Positions 1 through 7,370 of a stretch of DNA of 7,432 nucleotides are shown one piece after another. Origin of the DNA: CAIWHR01 sp040006895 (GTDB taxonomy: Bacteria > Pseudomonadota > Gammaproteobacteria > Burkholderiales > Casimicrobiaceae); NCBI GenBank assembly GCA_040006895.1, contig JBDTWB010000201.1, positions 1 to 7,432 on the forward strand, given 5' to 3'. A model generated the notes under the pieces. The model saw only the letters and a list, made by a program, of their open reading frames with translations, made no database searches and had not been told where the DNA came from. Both the position numbers and the translations under genes were made by a program. The first letter of the stretch is position 1, and every line of letters begins with the position of its first letter.

Positions 1-138
1 CGCATCGGAAGCCGCACTGGGGATCGCTTCGGGGAGCGCATCCGGCCCCGGCTCTGGTGCATCGAAGGCGAGCCTGGCCTGGCGGTCCGCCTCGACCGAT
101 TGGTCCGAGCGGATGCGCGGGCGACGGCTGCGACTCAT
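1..138 (-). CDS. recD: Probable RecD start (exonuclease V alpha subunit), N-terminal 46 codons only
   Basis: The frame opens with ATG at 138-136 and stays open for 46 codons to the window edge, so only the N-terminus is seen. Assignment rests on context: it follows recB with a 4-base ATGA overlap, the position recD occupies in recBCD operons. RecD is known as a superfamily 1B 5'-3' helicase, the fast motor of RecBCD, and it controls nuclease activity until Chi is met. No RecD motif lies in the visible part; the Walker A should come beyond the edge. The peptide starts with a basic stretch (MSRSRRPRIRS), then an acidic/polar segment, QARLAF at residues 20-25, then a Pro/Ala/Glu-rich run. It looks like a disordered tail rather than the folded RecB-binding N-domain that begins E. 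coli RecD. A GGAG lies 10 nt before the ATG. It could be another gene following recB, but recD is by far the simplest reading. Confidence 0.68.
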   Translation of the reverse strand, partial: MSRSRRPRIRSDQSVEADRQARLAFDAPEPGPDALPEAIPSAASDA

Positions 139-3100
139 GGGACGAGCGCTCCAGTGGCGAAGGCCTCGGTGGCGAACGGAAACAGATCGTCGAGCGCACC
201 GACGGTCGCAACCGACAGGCGATGGAAGTACACCCCCGCGGGCCCGCCGTCTGCCAGGCGCCACTGCGGCCGTACGCCACGCACGAACAGGTACAGCACA
301 CCGCCGAAGTGCCGCTCGAACGTGTATCCCGCCACCCGGCGACCCAGGTAGCGATGCAGGGCCAGGGCGTAGAGCAGGTGCTGGAGGTGATAGCCGTGTC
401 CGGCCATCGCCGCGGCAATGGCGTCCGGACCATAGTCGCCGGGGGCGTAGCCGAGATGGTTCGATTTCCAATCGACGATGTAGAAGCGCCCCGCGTGCGT
501 GAACACGAGGTCGATGTAACCCTTGAGGTAGCCGGCGAGATCGGGGAAGGCGAGACGCGGCATCGGGTAGCCTCCGGCGCGCAACACGCCGTTCAGCGCC
601 TGCGCGGCCAGTCGCGGCGACGGCAAGTGAAAGCCGAGCTCCGTCAGGCGCTCGGTCGGCGCGACCTGGTCGAGGCGGATGCCGTCCGGCAAGTCGGTGG
701 CGAGGAGGTCGCGGAGCAGCTTGCCGATCATCGCGGTGCGCTGCGTGCGCAGCGCAGCATGGCCGCCCACGGGAAAGATCGCCAGGGCCCGGGCAATCGC
801 ATCCGGCCAGCTGGCCTCGCGGGTGAAGTCGATGTTCTCCAGCACGGCGTGCAGGCATTCCCCGGCCATCGGGCCGCGGGGAAACGCGAGGATATCGTCG
901 GGTGGCAGATCCTGGGGCGACGTGCGTGGGTCTGCGGGTGAAGTCACCCGGAGATCGTGGTCGACGGCCGCGGCATCGCTCGCCACGTCGAGACTGAGGG
1001 CACTGTAGCTGCCGATCCGCCACGGCGGCGCGATGTGTGCGGGGGGCTGCGCAGCACCGAGCGCAGCCGGGTCGAGCGGAGGCGACTCGACCCGCGGGCC
1101 GTGGCCGGTCGGCAGCTCGGTGACGCCCAAACCGGAGGCGCGCGCGGAACCGAGCTCCCGCCAGCGCGCCTCGATCATCGCGACTGGGCCCCGCTGCTCG
1201 TGCCACTCGGCCGGGGAGTGACCGGCGCCGGCCACCAGCCAGTTCGCAACGCTGCGCCTGCTTTCGGCCAGTGACACGTTGCCATACGCGTTGGTGCTGT
1301 AGCAGCCGGCCACGAGGTAGCAGCGATGCGAGGCGCGGGTGAGGGCGACGTAGGTAAGCCGCACGGTCTCGGCGAGCGCTTCCAGGCGAACCCTCTCCGC
1401 GATCTCCTTGTCCCGCTGCTTGCCGAGATCGGCGATGGTGCGAAAGTCGACGACGGCGTCGCCGGCATCGTCGTGATACAGGCGCACCCCGGCCCAGCCG
1501 CTGTTCGTGTTGAGGTAGCCGTCCCATAGGAACGGGCAGAACACGATCGGGTACTCGAGGCCCTTGGCGGCATGGATGGTGACGATCTGCACCAGGTCGC
1601 GGTCGGATTCCAGGCGCAGCTGGGCGGCCTCGTCGGCGCGCTCCTCGCCGCGCTGGGCATGCAGCCAGCGTAGCAGGGCATCCGGCGCCGGATCCAGGCG
1701 CGCCGTTTCGTGCAGGCGCTCGCCGATGTGCAGCAGGTTGGTCAGGCGCCGCTCGCCGTCGGTGCGCGCCAGCATGCGTGCGGCCACGCCTTCACCGGTA
1801 AGCAACCGCCGGTACATCACGCCGATGCCCTGCTGCAGCCAGAGCTCGCGATAGTGTGCGAAGCGTTCCATGTGCGCGGCGAGCCTGGTCTCGTCGTCGC
1901 CCAGGTCAGCGAGCCGGGCGGCGTCGTGGCCGAGCAACTCGGTCGCGAGCGCCGCCTTGAGCAGGGCCGTTCGGGCCGGCGCCAGCACCGCGATCAGCAC
2001 CCGCTCGATCTCCTCGGCATCGGCAGTGGCGAAAACGCTTTCCTGCGAGAGCTCCACACTGCCGATGCCGGCGTCCTTCAGGGCCACGGCGATCCGGGCC
2101 CCCTGGGCATGGCTGCGAACCAGCACGGCGACGTGGCGGGGCTCGAGCGGTACGTCGGCGAGGCGAATTCGTCCCGTCTGTCCGGCGACCAGCAGGCGCG
2201 CGATTTCACCGGCCGTGACGGTGGCGGCCGCTTCGAGGGCGCGCTCGCGCGGGATCGCCTGGCCGGCCCCGTCGTCCGGCAACAACCATACGGTGCAGTC
2301 GGCGCGCGGCGCGCGGCTGTCGTCGTGCAACACCGCGCGCGGCTTGGTGCCGGCCTCGACCGGATGATAGGCGAGCCCCTCAAGCATGAACGCCGCGGGA
2401 TTGGCGCCGAAGATCGTGTTCACGGCGGCAATCAGATCCGGCGTCGAACGCTGGTTGGTGTCCAGCGAATGCCGTGCCTTCGCGAGCGCCCCGGCGCGCA
2501 GGTAGGTGTGCAGGTCGGCATTGCGGAAGCTGTAGATCGCCTGCTTCGGGTCGCCCACCAGAAACACGGGCGCGTCGCTGTCGGCGTAGATCGAGGCGAA
2601 GATGCCGAACTGGACCGGGTCGGTATCCTGGAATTCGTCGATCAGCGCGGCGGGAAAGCGTTCGCGCAGTGAGGCGGCCAGGCGCGGGCCCTCCTCGTGG
2701 CGGTGCAGGGCCAGGTACAGATCGTTCAGGATGTCGTCGTAGGCCAGCACCCTTTTCTGGCGCTTCCGGTCGCGCAGCACGCCCGGTCCTTCGGCGAGGA
2801 GTTTGCGGATGAACTGGAGCCGCGCCCGGGCGAGGTTGCCGTCCAGCGCCTCGCGCGCGGCATACAGTGCTTCGACGTGGTCGCAGAAGCGGTGCGCCGG
2901 CGCGGTCTTGCCCTTGTGAGCGGCATCGGCCAGGCGCGAGCGGCGGCAGAGATCCGCTTTCGAGTCCTGGCCGCCGAGCCGTGCGAACGGATCGTCCTCG
3001 CGGAAGTAGCCATCCCATTCCGTGAACGCCGCCTCGAGCGACGCCGGCTTGTAGGTGTTCTTGTTCAGCACCGTCCGCGCTGCCGCGTGCAAAAGGTCCG

Positions 3101-3872
3101 CCACCTCGGCGCGCGCCTCCTGCCAGGCAACCTTCGCGTCGGCGTAGGCCGAGAGAACCGGACCGACGGCGAATGCCACGGGTGCATCGATGTCGTCGGG
3201 CCACACCAGCCGGGCGAGCGGTTTGCCGGCACGCTTGCGCAACATCGTGGCCCACTTGTCCGGGTCGTCCTGCATCCGGACCAGATACCGGGCGACCGCG
3301 GGATCGAGATCGCCCGCCGCCACGTGCCGGCGCCAGAAATCGCGCGCGACCTCGACGTGCATCGCGCGGTCGTCGGGGAGAAGGTCGAGGGTGAAGGGCA
3401 CGCCTGCGGTGAACGGGGCGTCGGCGAGCGCGCGCTGGCAGAAGCCGTGGATCGTCAGGATCGATGCCTCGTCGAAGGCGTGCAGGGCGAGCTCGAGACG
3501 TTCGACCATGACCCGCGTGGGCACGCCGGCGCGCCCGGCGGCGGCGACGAGTGCCGTCGCCATCGGTTGCGCGCCGCCGGCGCCGCGCGCCAGCACATGA
3601 TCGAGGGTGTCGGCCACCGCCCGGCGCACGCGGTCGCGCAGTTCCGCGGTCGCGGCATTGGTGAAGGTCACCACCAGGACGTCGCGCACGGAGTGGCCGC
3701 GCTCCAGCAGCAGGCGCAGGTACAGCGCGCAGATGTTCCAGGTCTTGCCGGTGCCGGCCGAGGCCTCGATCAGGTTGATGCCCGCGAGATCGCAGCCGAA
3801 AACGTCGAAGCGGGTGGTCTTGCCGCCTGCGGTCTGCCGGTGGTGCCCGGCGGCGACCAGGGTCTTGTTCAT
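135..3872 (-). CDS. recB: RecB, exonuclease V beta subunit (3'-5' helicase and nuclease)
   Basis: 1245 residues; E. coli RecB has about 1180. It is the RecBCD subunit with the 3'-5' motor, the complex's only nuclease and the RecA-loading activity. Helicase motifs in order: Walker A ASAGTGKT 37-44 (Lys43), motif Ia TFTNAATAELR 69-79, TIHGFCQ 140-146, motif II DEFQDTDP 412-419, motif III GDPKQAIYSFR 440-450, motif IV DTNQRST 471-477, motif V TIHAAKGLEYP 765-775, motif VI YVALTRA 841-847. A Pro/Ala-rich linker at about 920-950 leads to the C-terminal nuclease. There His1008, Asp1121, Asp1134, Lys1136 (DWK), Gln1164 and Tyr1168 match the E. coli set H956, D1067, D1080, K1082, Q1110 and Y1114, with the same Asp-Asp-Lys spacing, so the site looks active. 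GGVLYLFVRG near the end is a RecB signature. The start is ATG at 3872-3870, overlapping the recC stop. The frame stays open upstream to 4352, but only inside recC, and Walker A spacing fits this start. Motif IV has Gln where E. coli has Trp. Confidence 0.98.
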   Translation of the reverse strand: MNKTLVAAGHHRQTAGGKTTRFDVFGCDLAGINLIEASAGTGKTWNICALYLRLLLERGHSVRDVLVVTFTNAATAELRDRVRRAVADTLDHVLARGAGGAQPMATALVAAAGRAGVPTRVMVERLELALHAFDEASILTIHGFCQRALADAPFTAGVPFTLDLLPDDRAMHVEVARDFWRRHVAAGDLDPAVARYLVRMQDDPDKWATMLRKRAGKPLARLVWPDDIDAPVAFAVGPVLSAYADAKVAWQEARAEVADLLHAAARTVLNKNTYKPASLEAAFTEWDGYFREDDPFARLGGQDSKADLCRRSRLADAAHKGKTAPAHRFCDHVEALYAAREALDGNLARARLQFIRKLLAEGPGVLRDRKRQKRVLAYDDILNDLYLALHRHEEGPRLAASLRERFPAALIDEFQDTDPVQFGIFASIYADSDAPVFLVGDPKQAIYSFRNADLHTYLRAGALAKARHSLDTNQRSTPDLIAAVNTIFGANPAAFMLEGLAYHPVEAGTKPRAVLHDDSRAPRADCTVWLLPDDGAGQAIPRERALEAAATVTAGEIARLLVAGQTGRIRLADVPLEPRHVAVLVRSHAQGARIAVALKDAGIGSVELSQESVFATADAEEIERVLIAVLAPARTALLKAALATELLGHDAARLADLGDDETRLAAHMERFAHYRELWLQQGIGVMYRRLLTGEGVAARMLARTDGERRLTNLLHIGERLHETARLDPAPDALLRWLHAQRGEERADEAAQLRLESDRDLVQIVTIHAAKGLEYPIVFCPFLWDGYLNTNSGWAGVRLYHDDAGDAVVDFRTIADLGKQRDKEIAERVRLEALAETVRLTYVALTRASHRCYLVAGCYSTNAYGNVSLAESRRSVANWLVAGAGHSPAEWHEQRGPVAMIEARWRELGSARASGLGVTELPTGHGPRVESPPLDPAALGAAQPPAHIAPPWRIGSYSALSLDVASDAAAVDHDLRVTSPADPRTSPQDLPPDDILAFPRGPMAGECLHAVLENIDFTREASWPDAIARALAIFPVGGHAALRTQRTAMIGKLLRDLLATDLPDGIRLDQVAPTERLTELGFHLPSPRLAAQALNGVLRAGGYPMPRLAFPDLAGYLKGYIDLVFTHAGRFYIVDWKSNHLGYAPGDYGPDAIAAAMAGHGYHLQHLLYALALHRYLGRRVAGYTFERHFGGVLYLFVRGVRPQWRLADGGPAGVYFHRLSVATVGALDDLFPFATEAFATGALVP
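149..152 (-). promoter_or_regulatory. Ribosome-binding site for recD, inside the recB 3' end
   Basis: GGAG on the minus strand lies 10 nt before the ATG at 138-136, within the last recB codons. The recB stop and the downstream start share ATGA (138-135). The pattern repeats the recC-recB junction and supports translational coupling and the chosen start. Confidence 0.5.
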
Positions 3873-6800
3873 GGCAGCCTCGGATCGTCGATGCATTCCA
3901 GCAGCGGCGCGAAGACCCGCCTGGCGTTGGCCATGAAGGCGTCGTCGAGCGGGTCGTCGACGCCGCGCAGGCACAGGCGGTAGGCCGGATGGTGATCCTC
4001 GCCCGGCCAGCGGCCGTACGTGCGCGTCCACGCCTTGCGTGCGGCGGCCATGCCCTCGCTCGCATATTTCCACGCGGACTTGGGAAAGAAATGCAGCGGT
4101 GCGCGCAAGCCGCGTGCATAGAGCTCGACCAGCGCCTGCAGGTGCGCCCGCGCGCTCGCCACCGGCGGCAGGGTGTAGCAGCCGTTGCGCGAATGCCACC
4201 GGGTCGCCGCCGTTACGTCCTCCGCCTGCATCACGTTCAGGAAGAGATGCTCGATCCAGCCTTGCAGATAATCGAAGGCGCGCACGTCGTCGTAGCGATG
4301 GCGCACCCGTCCGGTCGGCCGGAGGTCGCCGAACGCACCTTCCAGTCGCCATGGCGTGCCATCGATCTCGAACTCCACCTGTGCGGATCGTGCCGGCAGG
4401 ACTAGAGGTGCGAGCTCGGCCCGCAGACCACGGGCGAACTGGTGAAGCGCGGCCAGCTCCCCGTCGAGCAGATGCTGGCCGTAATGGCCCGGCGGGTATT
4501 CCACTCCGGCCTGTGCCATCGCGCGCACGGTCGCGGCGTCCGCACTCGCGAGCATCGCCGGCAACAGGCGCTTCGCGAGCTCGGAGCGCGCCTCCAGATC
4601 GGCGAGGAACGGCTCGCTATCCTCGAGCTCGTCTTCCGCTTCGGCGAGTTGCAGGCCGAGCCGCTCGCCGAGCAGGTATCGACAGGGATTGCGATAGAAC
4701 CGCAGCAGCCGGTCCAGGGTGAGATCCCGCCACACGTCCTCGGGCGGATCGAGGGGCGTCCCGAAAAAAGCCAGGGCGCGGCTTTCGATCGTCGCCTCCG
4801 CGGTCTCGTCGGTCGCGGCGACCTCGTGGGTCTCGATCTCGACCGGAGTCGTCACGCGCGCCAGCAGCGCGTCGCAATACTCCTCGTTGAAACTGCGCAG
4901 GCGAGGATCGCCGTCGCGGCGGAAGACCGCGCTCGAGAAGGCCTGCAGCGGATGCTCGATGACGAGCCCGTCGCGGGCGGCCTTCAAGTCTGCGGAGGAG
5001 TCGGAATCCCGGGCGATGGCGGGTATCAGAACGTCGAGCAGGTCGGCGATGAGCACCGATGGCGGCAGCACCGCATGGTCGCGAATGTCGTGGCCGGTAT
5101 AGGCGAGATAGAAGCGTTCGCGCGCGGCGAGGAGGAGATCGAGGAACACCGTGCGATCCTCGGTGCGCCGCTGGCGGTCGCCGCGGCGTGGCACGGCGGC
5201 GATCAGGTCGAACTCCAGCGGTCGGTCGATGGCGGGGAACGCACCGTCGTCGAGGCCGACGGCGCAGATTACGCGATACGGCAGGTTGCGCAGGCTGGTC
5301 ATGGCGGCGAACGTAACCCCGCCGCCGGGCACGCCGCCGCGCGCCGGATCGTCCAGGACCGCGGCAAGCGCCACGCGGATCACGTCGACGGTGATCGGCG
5401 TCGCGTCGGCACCGGCGCTGACGGCGTCGCGCAGGTCGCGCAGGTCGCCCTCGAGCTCGCGCATCGCGTCGAGCGCGTCGTCGTCCGGCTGCAGGAACGT
5501 GTCCACCGCGCGCATCAGGGTGTCGAACCATGCCACGCCCGAGTGCGGTTCCGCGAGCTCGTGGCGAAGTGCCGCCAGCGCCTGCAGCACGCGCCATAGT
5601 GCGCCGAGCGCGAGCGCCTCGCTGCCCTCGGCCGCACCCGCCGGCAGGCGTGCATCGACGGGCGCGGAGGTGGCCGACGGCAGCGCGTAGCCCAGGAACA
5701 GCCGTTGCATGCCATCCTCGAAGCTGTGCCGTGCCACACCGGGCAGCGCCAGGGCGATGCGATGGTCGGCATCGAGACCCCAGCGGATCCCGGCTTCGCC
5801 TATCCAGCGCCGTACGACGTCGAGACCGGCGGTGTCGAGCCCGAAGCGGCGCGCAACCAGGGGTTGCTGAAGCACCTCGAAAAAAGCGCTCGCCTCGAAC
5901 CGCGAGGTGGCGAATCCCAGCAGGTCGAGCAGGGCCCGCGCTGCGGGATTGACCTTGCTGCGCGCGCGCCCGGTGATCGCGTAGGGAAGGTGCCGCCGCG
6001 GCGGTGCATTGCCGAAGACAGCGTCGATCAACGGCGCGGCATCCTCGAGCTGGGGCACGACCACCAGGACGTCGGCCGGCCGCAGCGACGGGTCGGCGAC
6101 GAGCATCGCCAGGAGCTGGTCGTGCAGAACCTCGAGCTGACGTGCCAGGGAGTGACCCACGTGCACCTCGATGCTGCGATCGCCTGGCGCGTGTGCCCGC
6201 AACGCGCCGGGGGCGAGGGGCTCGAGCTCGAGGATGGAACGCTGCACGCGCGCGAGCAGGTGCTCGCCCTCCGCCGGGACGAATGCGGCGGCTTCCGTGG
6301 CGGCGTCGGCGCAGGTGGTGAGCAGCAGATCGATGTGAGCCTGGGTCTGCTTGCCCCACTGCGCGAGCAGGGTATTGGCGACCTCGTGGTGATCCGCCTG
6401 CCCGGTCGCCTTGAGGTAGGCGAGCCGGCGTGGATCGACGATGTCGAACCAGTAGGCCTGCGACGGGTTCAGGACGTAGAGATGCAGGGACCGCCGCTTG
6501 CCGAGCGCGTCGAGCATGCGCAGGTAGAGTGGCGGGATCGACGGCAGGCAGAACACGTGCACGGCATCGGTGGAGGCGTCCGCAGTCGCGCCGGAACTGC
6601 CCGCCGCGAGGGCGTCTAAGAACGCAACCGACGGATGTTGTCGCGCGGTGCCGAGCTCCGCCGCCACGCGCCGCCACAGCGCAGCCTGCCAGGACTCGTG
6701 CGCAAAGACGGGATCGTCACCGCGTGTTGCCGGGATGGACCGGCCATCGCTCCACGCGGCAAGCCAGTCCGGCCGGTAGGTGATGTAGTGATCGAAGAGC

Positions 6801-7192
6801 TTGGCGATGCGCTGGGCGAGATCGTGCCGCATCGGCTCGTCGGCGCGCCCGAGGTAGGTGGCGAGGGCGGGGTGCGCCTGCACGAAGCCACGCTCTGCGA
6901 GGATGCGGAAGATCCGCCACGCGAGCCGCGACGGGGCGAACGGCGAGGTCTCGGCCACCGGCACGACCGCGGCGATCTCCCGCCACAGCCACTGCGCCAG
7001 GAACGCGAACTCGACGTTGGCGCAGATCCCGAAGACATCCGCGGTCGCGAGCTCGATCCGGCGCTGGATGCCGACGCTGGGGACGATGACGCGGTCAGGT
7101 GCGAACGCCGAGGCGGCCGGCTGGGCAAGGCCCACGAGCAGGGCCTCGAGCAGGCTCTCGAAACGATTGGAGAACGTGAGGTGCAGGGCCAT
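3869..7192 (-). CDS. recC: RecC, exonuclease V gamma subunit (Chi-recognition subunit)
   Basis: 1107 residues, close to the 1122 of E. coli RecC, and collinear with it end to end. RecC is the scaffold of RecBCD: it splits the DNA duplex, feeds the strands to RecB and RecD, and scans the 3' strand for Chi through dead helicase domains. Recognisable segments: SNRFESLLEALL 8-19, FGICANVEF 54-62, LFDHYITYRPDWLAAW 132-147, LPSIPPLYLRMLDALGK 216-232, LEVLHDQLLAML 353-364, LPYAITGRARSKVNP 402-416, GIRWGLDAD 468-476, CAVGLDDGAFP 643-653, RRGDRQRRTEDR 669-680. No Walker A is present, as expected. In the C-terminal nuclease-like fold the DxK is lost (DYL at 974-976). The ATG start is well fixed: an in-frame TGA lies 33 nt upstream (7225-7223) with no start codon between. 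The ribosome-binding site is weak, a GGA about 9 nt upstream. It is the first gene of the unit and its TGA overlaps the recB ATG. Confidence 0.97.
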   Translation of the reverse strand: MALHLTFSNRFESLLEALLVGLAQPAASAFAPDRVIVPSVGIQRRIELATADVFGICANVEFAFLAQWLWREIAAVVPVAETSPFAPSRLAWRIFRILAERGFVQAHPALATYLGRADEPMRHDLAQRIAKLFDHYITYRPDWLAAWSDGRSIPATRGDDPVFAHESWQAALWRRVAAELGTARQHPSVAFLDALAAGSSGATADASTDAVHVFCLPSIPPLYLRMLDALGKRRSLHLYVLNPSQAYWFDIVDPRRLAYLKATGQADHHEVANTLLAQWGKQTQAHIDLLLTTCADAATEAAAFVPAEGEHLLARVQRSILELEPLAPGALRAHAPGDRSIEVHVGHSLARQLEVLHDQLLAMLVADPSLRPADVLVVVPQLEDAAPLIDAVFGNAPPRRHLPYAITGRARSKVNPAARALLDLLGFATSRFEASAFFEVLQQPLVARRFGLDTAGLDVVRRWIGEAGIRWGLDADHRIALALPGVARHSFEDGMQRLFLGYALPSATSAPVDARLPAGAAEGSEALALGALWRVLQALAALRHELAEPHSGVAWFDTLMRAVDTFLQPDDDALDAMRELEGDLRDLRDAVSAGADATPITVDVIRVALAAVLDDPARGGVPGGGVTFAAMTSLRNLPYRVICAVGLDDGAFPAIDRPLEFDLIAAVPRRGDRQRRTEDRTVFLDLLLAARERFYLAYTGHDIRDHAVLPPSVLIADLLDVLIPAIARDSDSSADLKAARDGLVIEHPLQAFSSAVFRRDGDPRLRSFNEEYCDALLARVTTPVEIETHEVAATDETAEATIESRALAFFGTPLDPPEDVWRDLTLDRLLRFYRNPCRYLLGERLGLQLAEAEDELEDSEPFLADLEARSELAKRLLPAMLASADAATVRAMAQAGVEYPPGHYGQHLLDGELAALHQFARGLRAELAPLVLPARSAQVEFEIDGTPWRLEGAFGDLRPTGRVRHRYDDVRAFDYLQGWIEHLFLNVMQAEDVTAATRWHSRNGCYTLPPVASARAHLQALVELYARGLRAPLHFFPKSAWKYASEGMAAARKAWTRTYGRWPGEDHHPAYRLCLRGVDDPLDDAFMANARRVFAPLLECIDDPRLP
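3878..3881 (-). promoter_or_regulatory. Ribosome-binding site for recB, inside the recC 3' end
   Basis: GAGG on the minus strand lies 5 nt before the recB ATG, within the last recC codons. The recC stop and recB start share ATGA (3872-3869), so ribosomes ending recC are placed to restart on recB. This supports ATG 3872 as the true recB start. Confidence 0.6.
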
Positions 7193-7265
7193 CGCGCGGC
7201 GTCCGTGGGTGGAGTCAGGACGTCACGGGCAAGCCGATGCGATCCATTGCGGAAGCTTACCCGTG

Positions 7266-7292
7266 GCAGTGGCTCATGTCGTGAGCCACTGC
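7266..7292. repeat. Perfect 11-bp inverted repeat with a 5-nt loop in the recC leader
   Basis: GCAGTGGCTCA (7266-7276) and TGAGCCACTGC (7282-7292) are exact reverse complements around TGTCG. The stem has 7 G-C pairs out of 11. Neither strand has a T-run after the stem, so it is not a standard intrinsic terminator. It lies 74 bp upstream of the recC start. It could be a hairpin in the recC mRNA leader, a U-tract-less terminator of an upstream gene, or a protein-binding dyad; the sequence does not decide between these. Confidence 0.85.
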
Positions 7293-7370
7293 GTCCGCAT
7301 CGACTCCCGGCGCGGCGAGCAGACGGCCAACGGTGCGCGATCGACGTTCCGGACCCAGCTGACGTCGCCT

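Noticed and set aside
1232..1239. An exact E. coli Chi octamer, GCTGGTGG, on the minus strand inside recB.
   Set aside because: One octamer in 7.4 kb of GC-rich DNA is not surprising. It falls on ordinary codons (Trp-Leu-Val-Ala), and this RecC differs at Chi-reading positions, so E. coli Chi need not apply.
3873..4352. A 160-codon upstream extension of the recB frame.
   Set aside because: It lies wholly inside the conserved recC 3' end, reads as low-complexity Arg/Ala sequence, and is not needed: ATG 3872 has a GAGG 5 nt upstream and gives sensible Walker A spacing.
57..6619. Long plus-strand frames antisense to recB and recC (for example 57-941, 1710-2672, 2697-3983, 4442-5599, 5705-6619).
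   Set aside because: They lie opposite well-supported recB and recC, are rich in Arg/Gly/Ala/Gln/His with no recognisable domain, and are what GC-rich codon use produces on the opposite strand.
2380..6677. Minus-strand alternative frames inside recC and recB (2380-4119 and 4617-6677).
   Set aside because: Extremely Arg/Ala/Pro/Gly-rich translations without motifs; they are frame-shifted readings of recB and recC.
7266..7292. Reading the inverted repeat as an intrinsic terminator.
   Set aside because: Neither strand has a T-tract after the stem.
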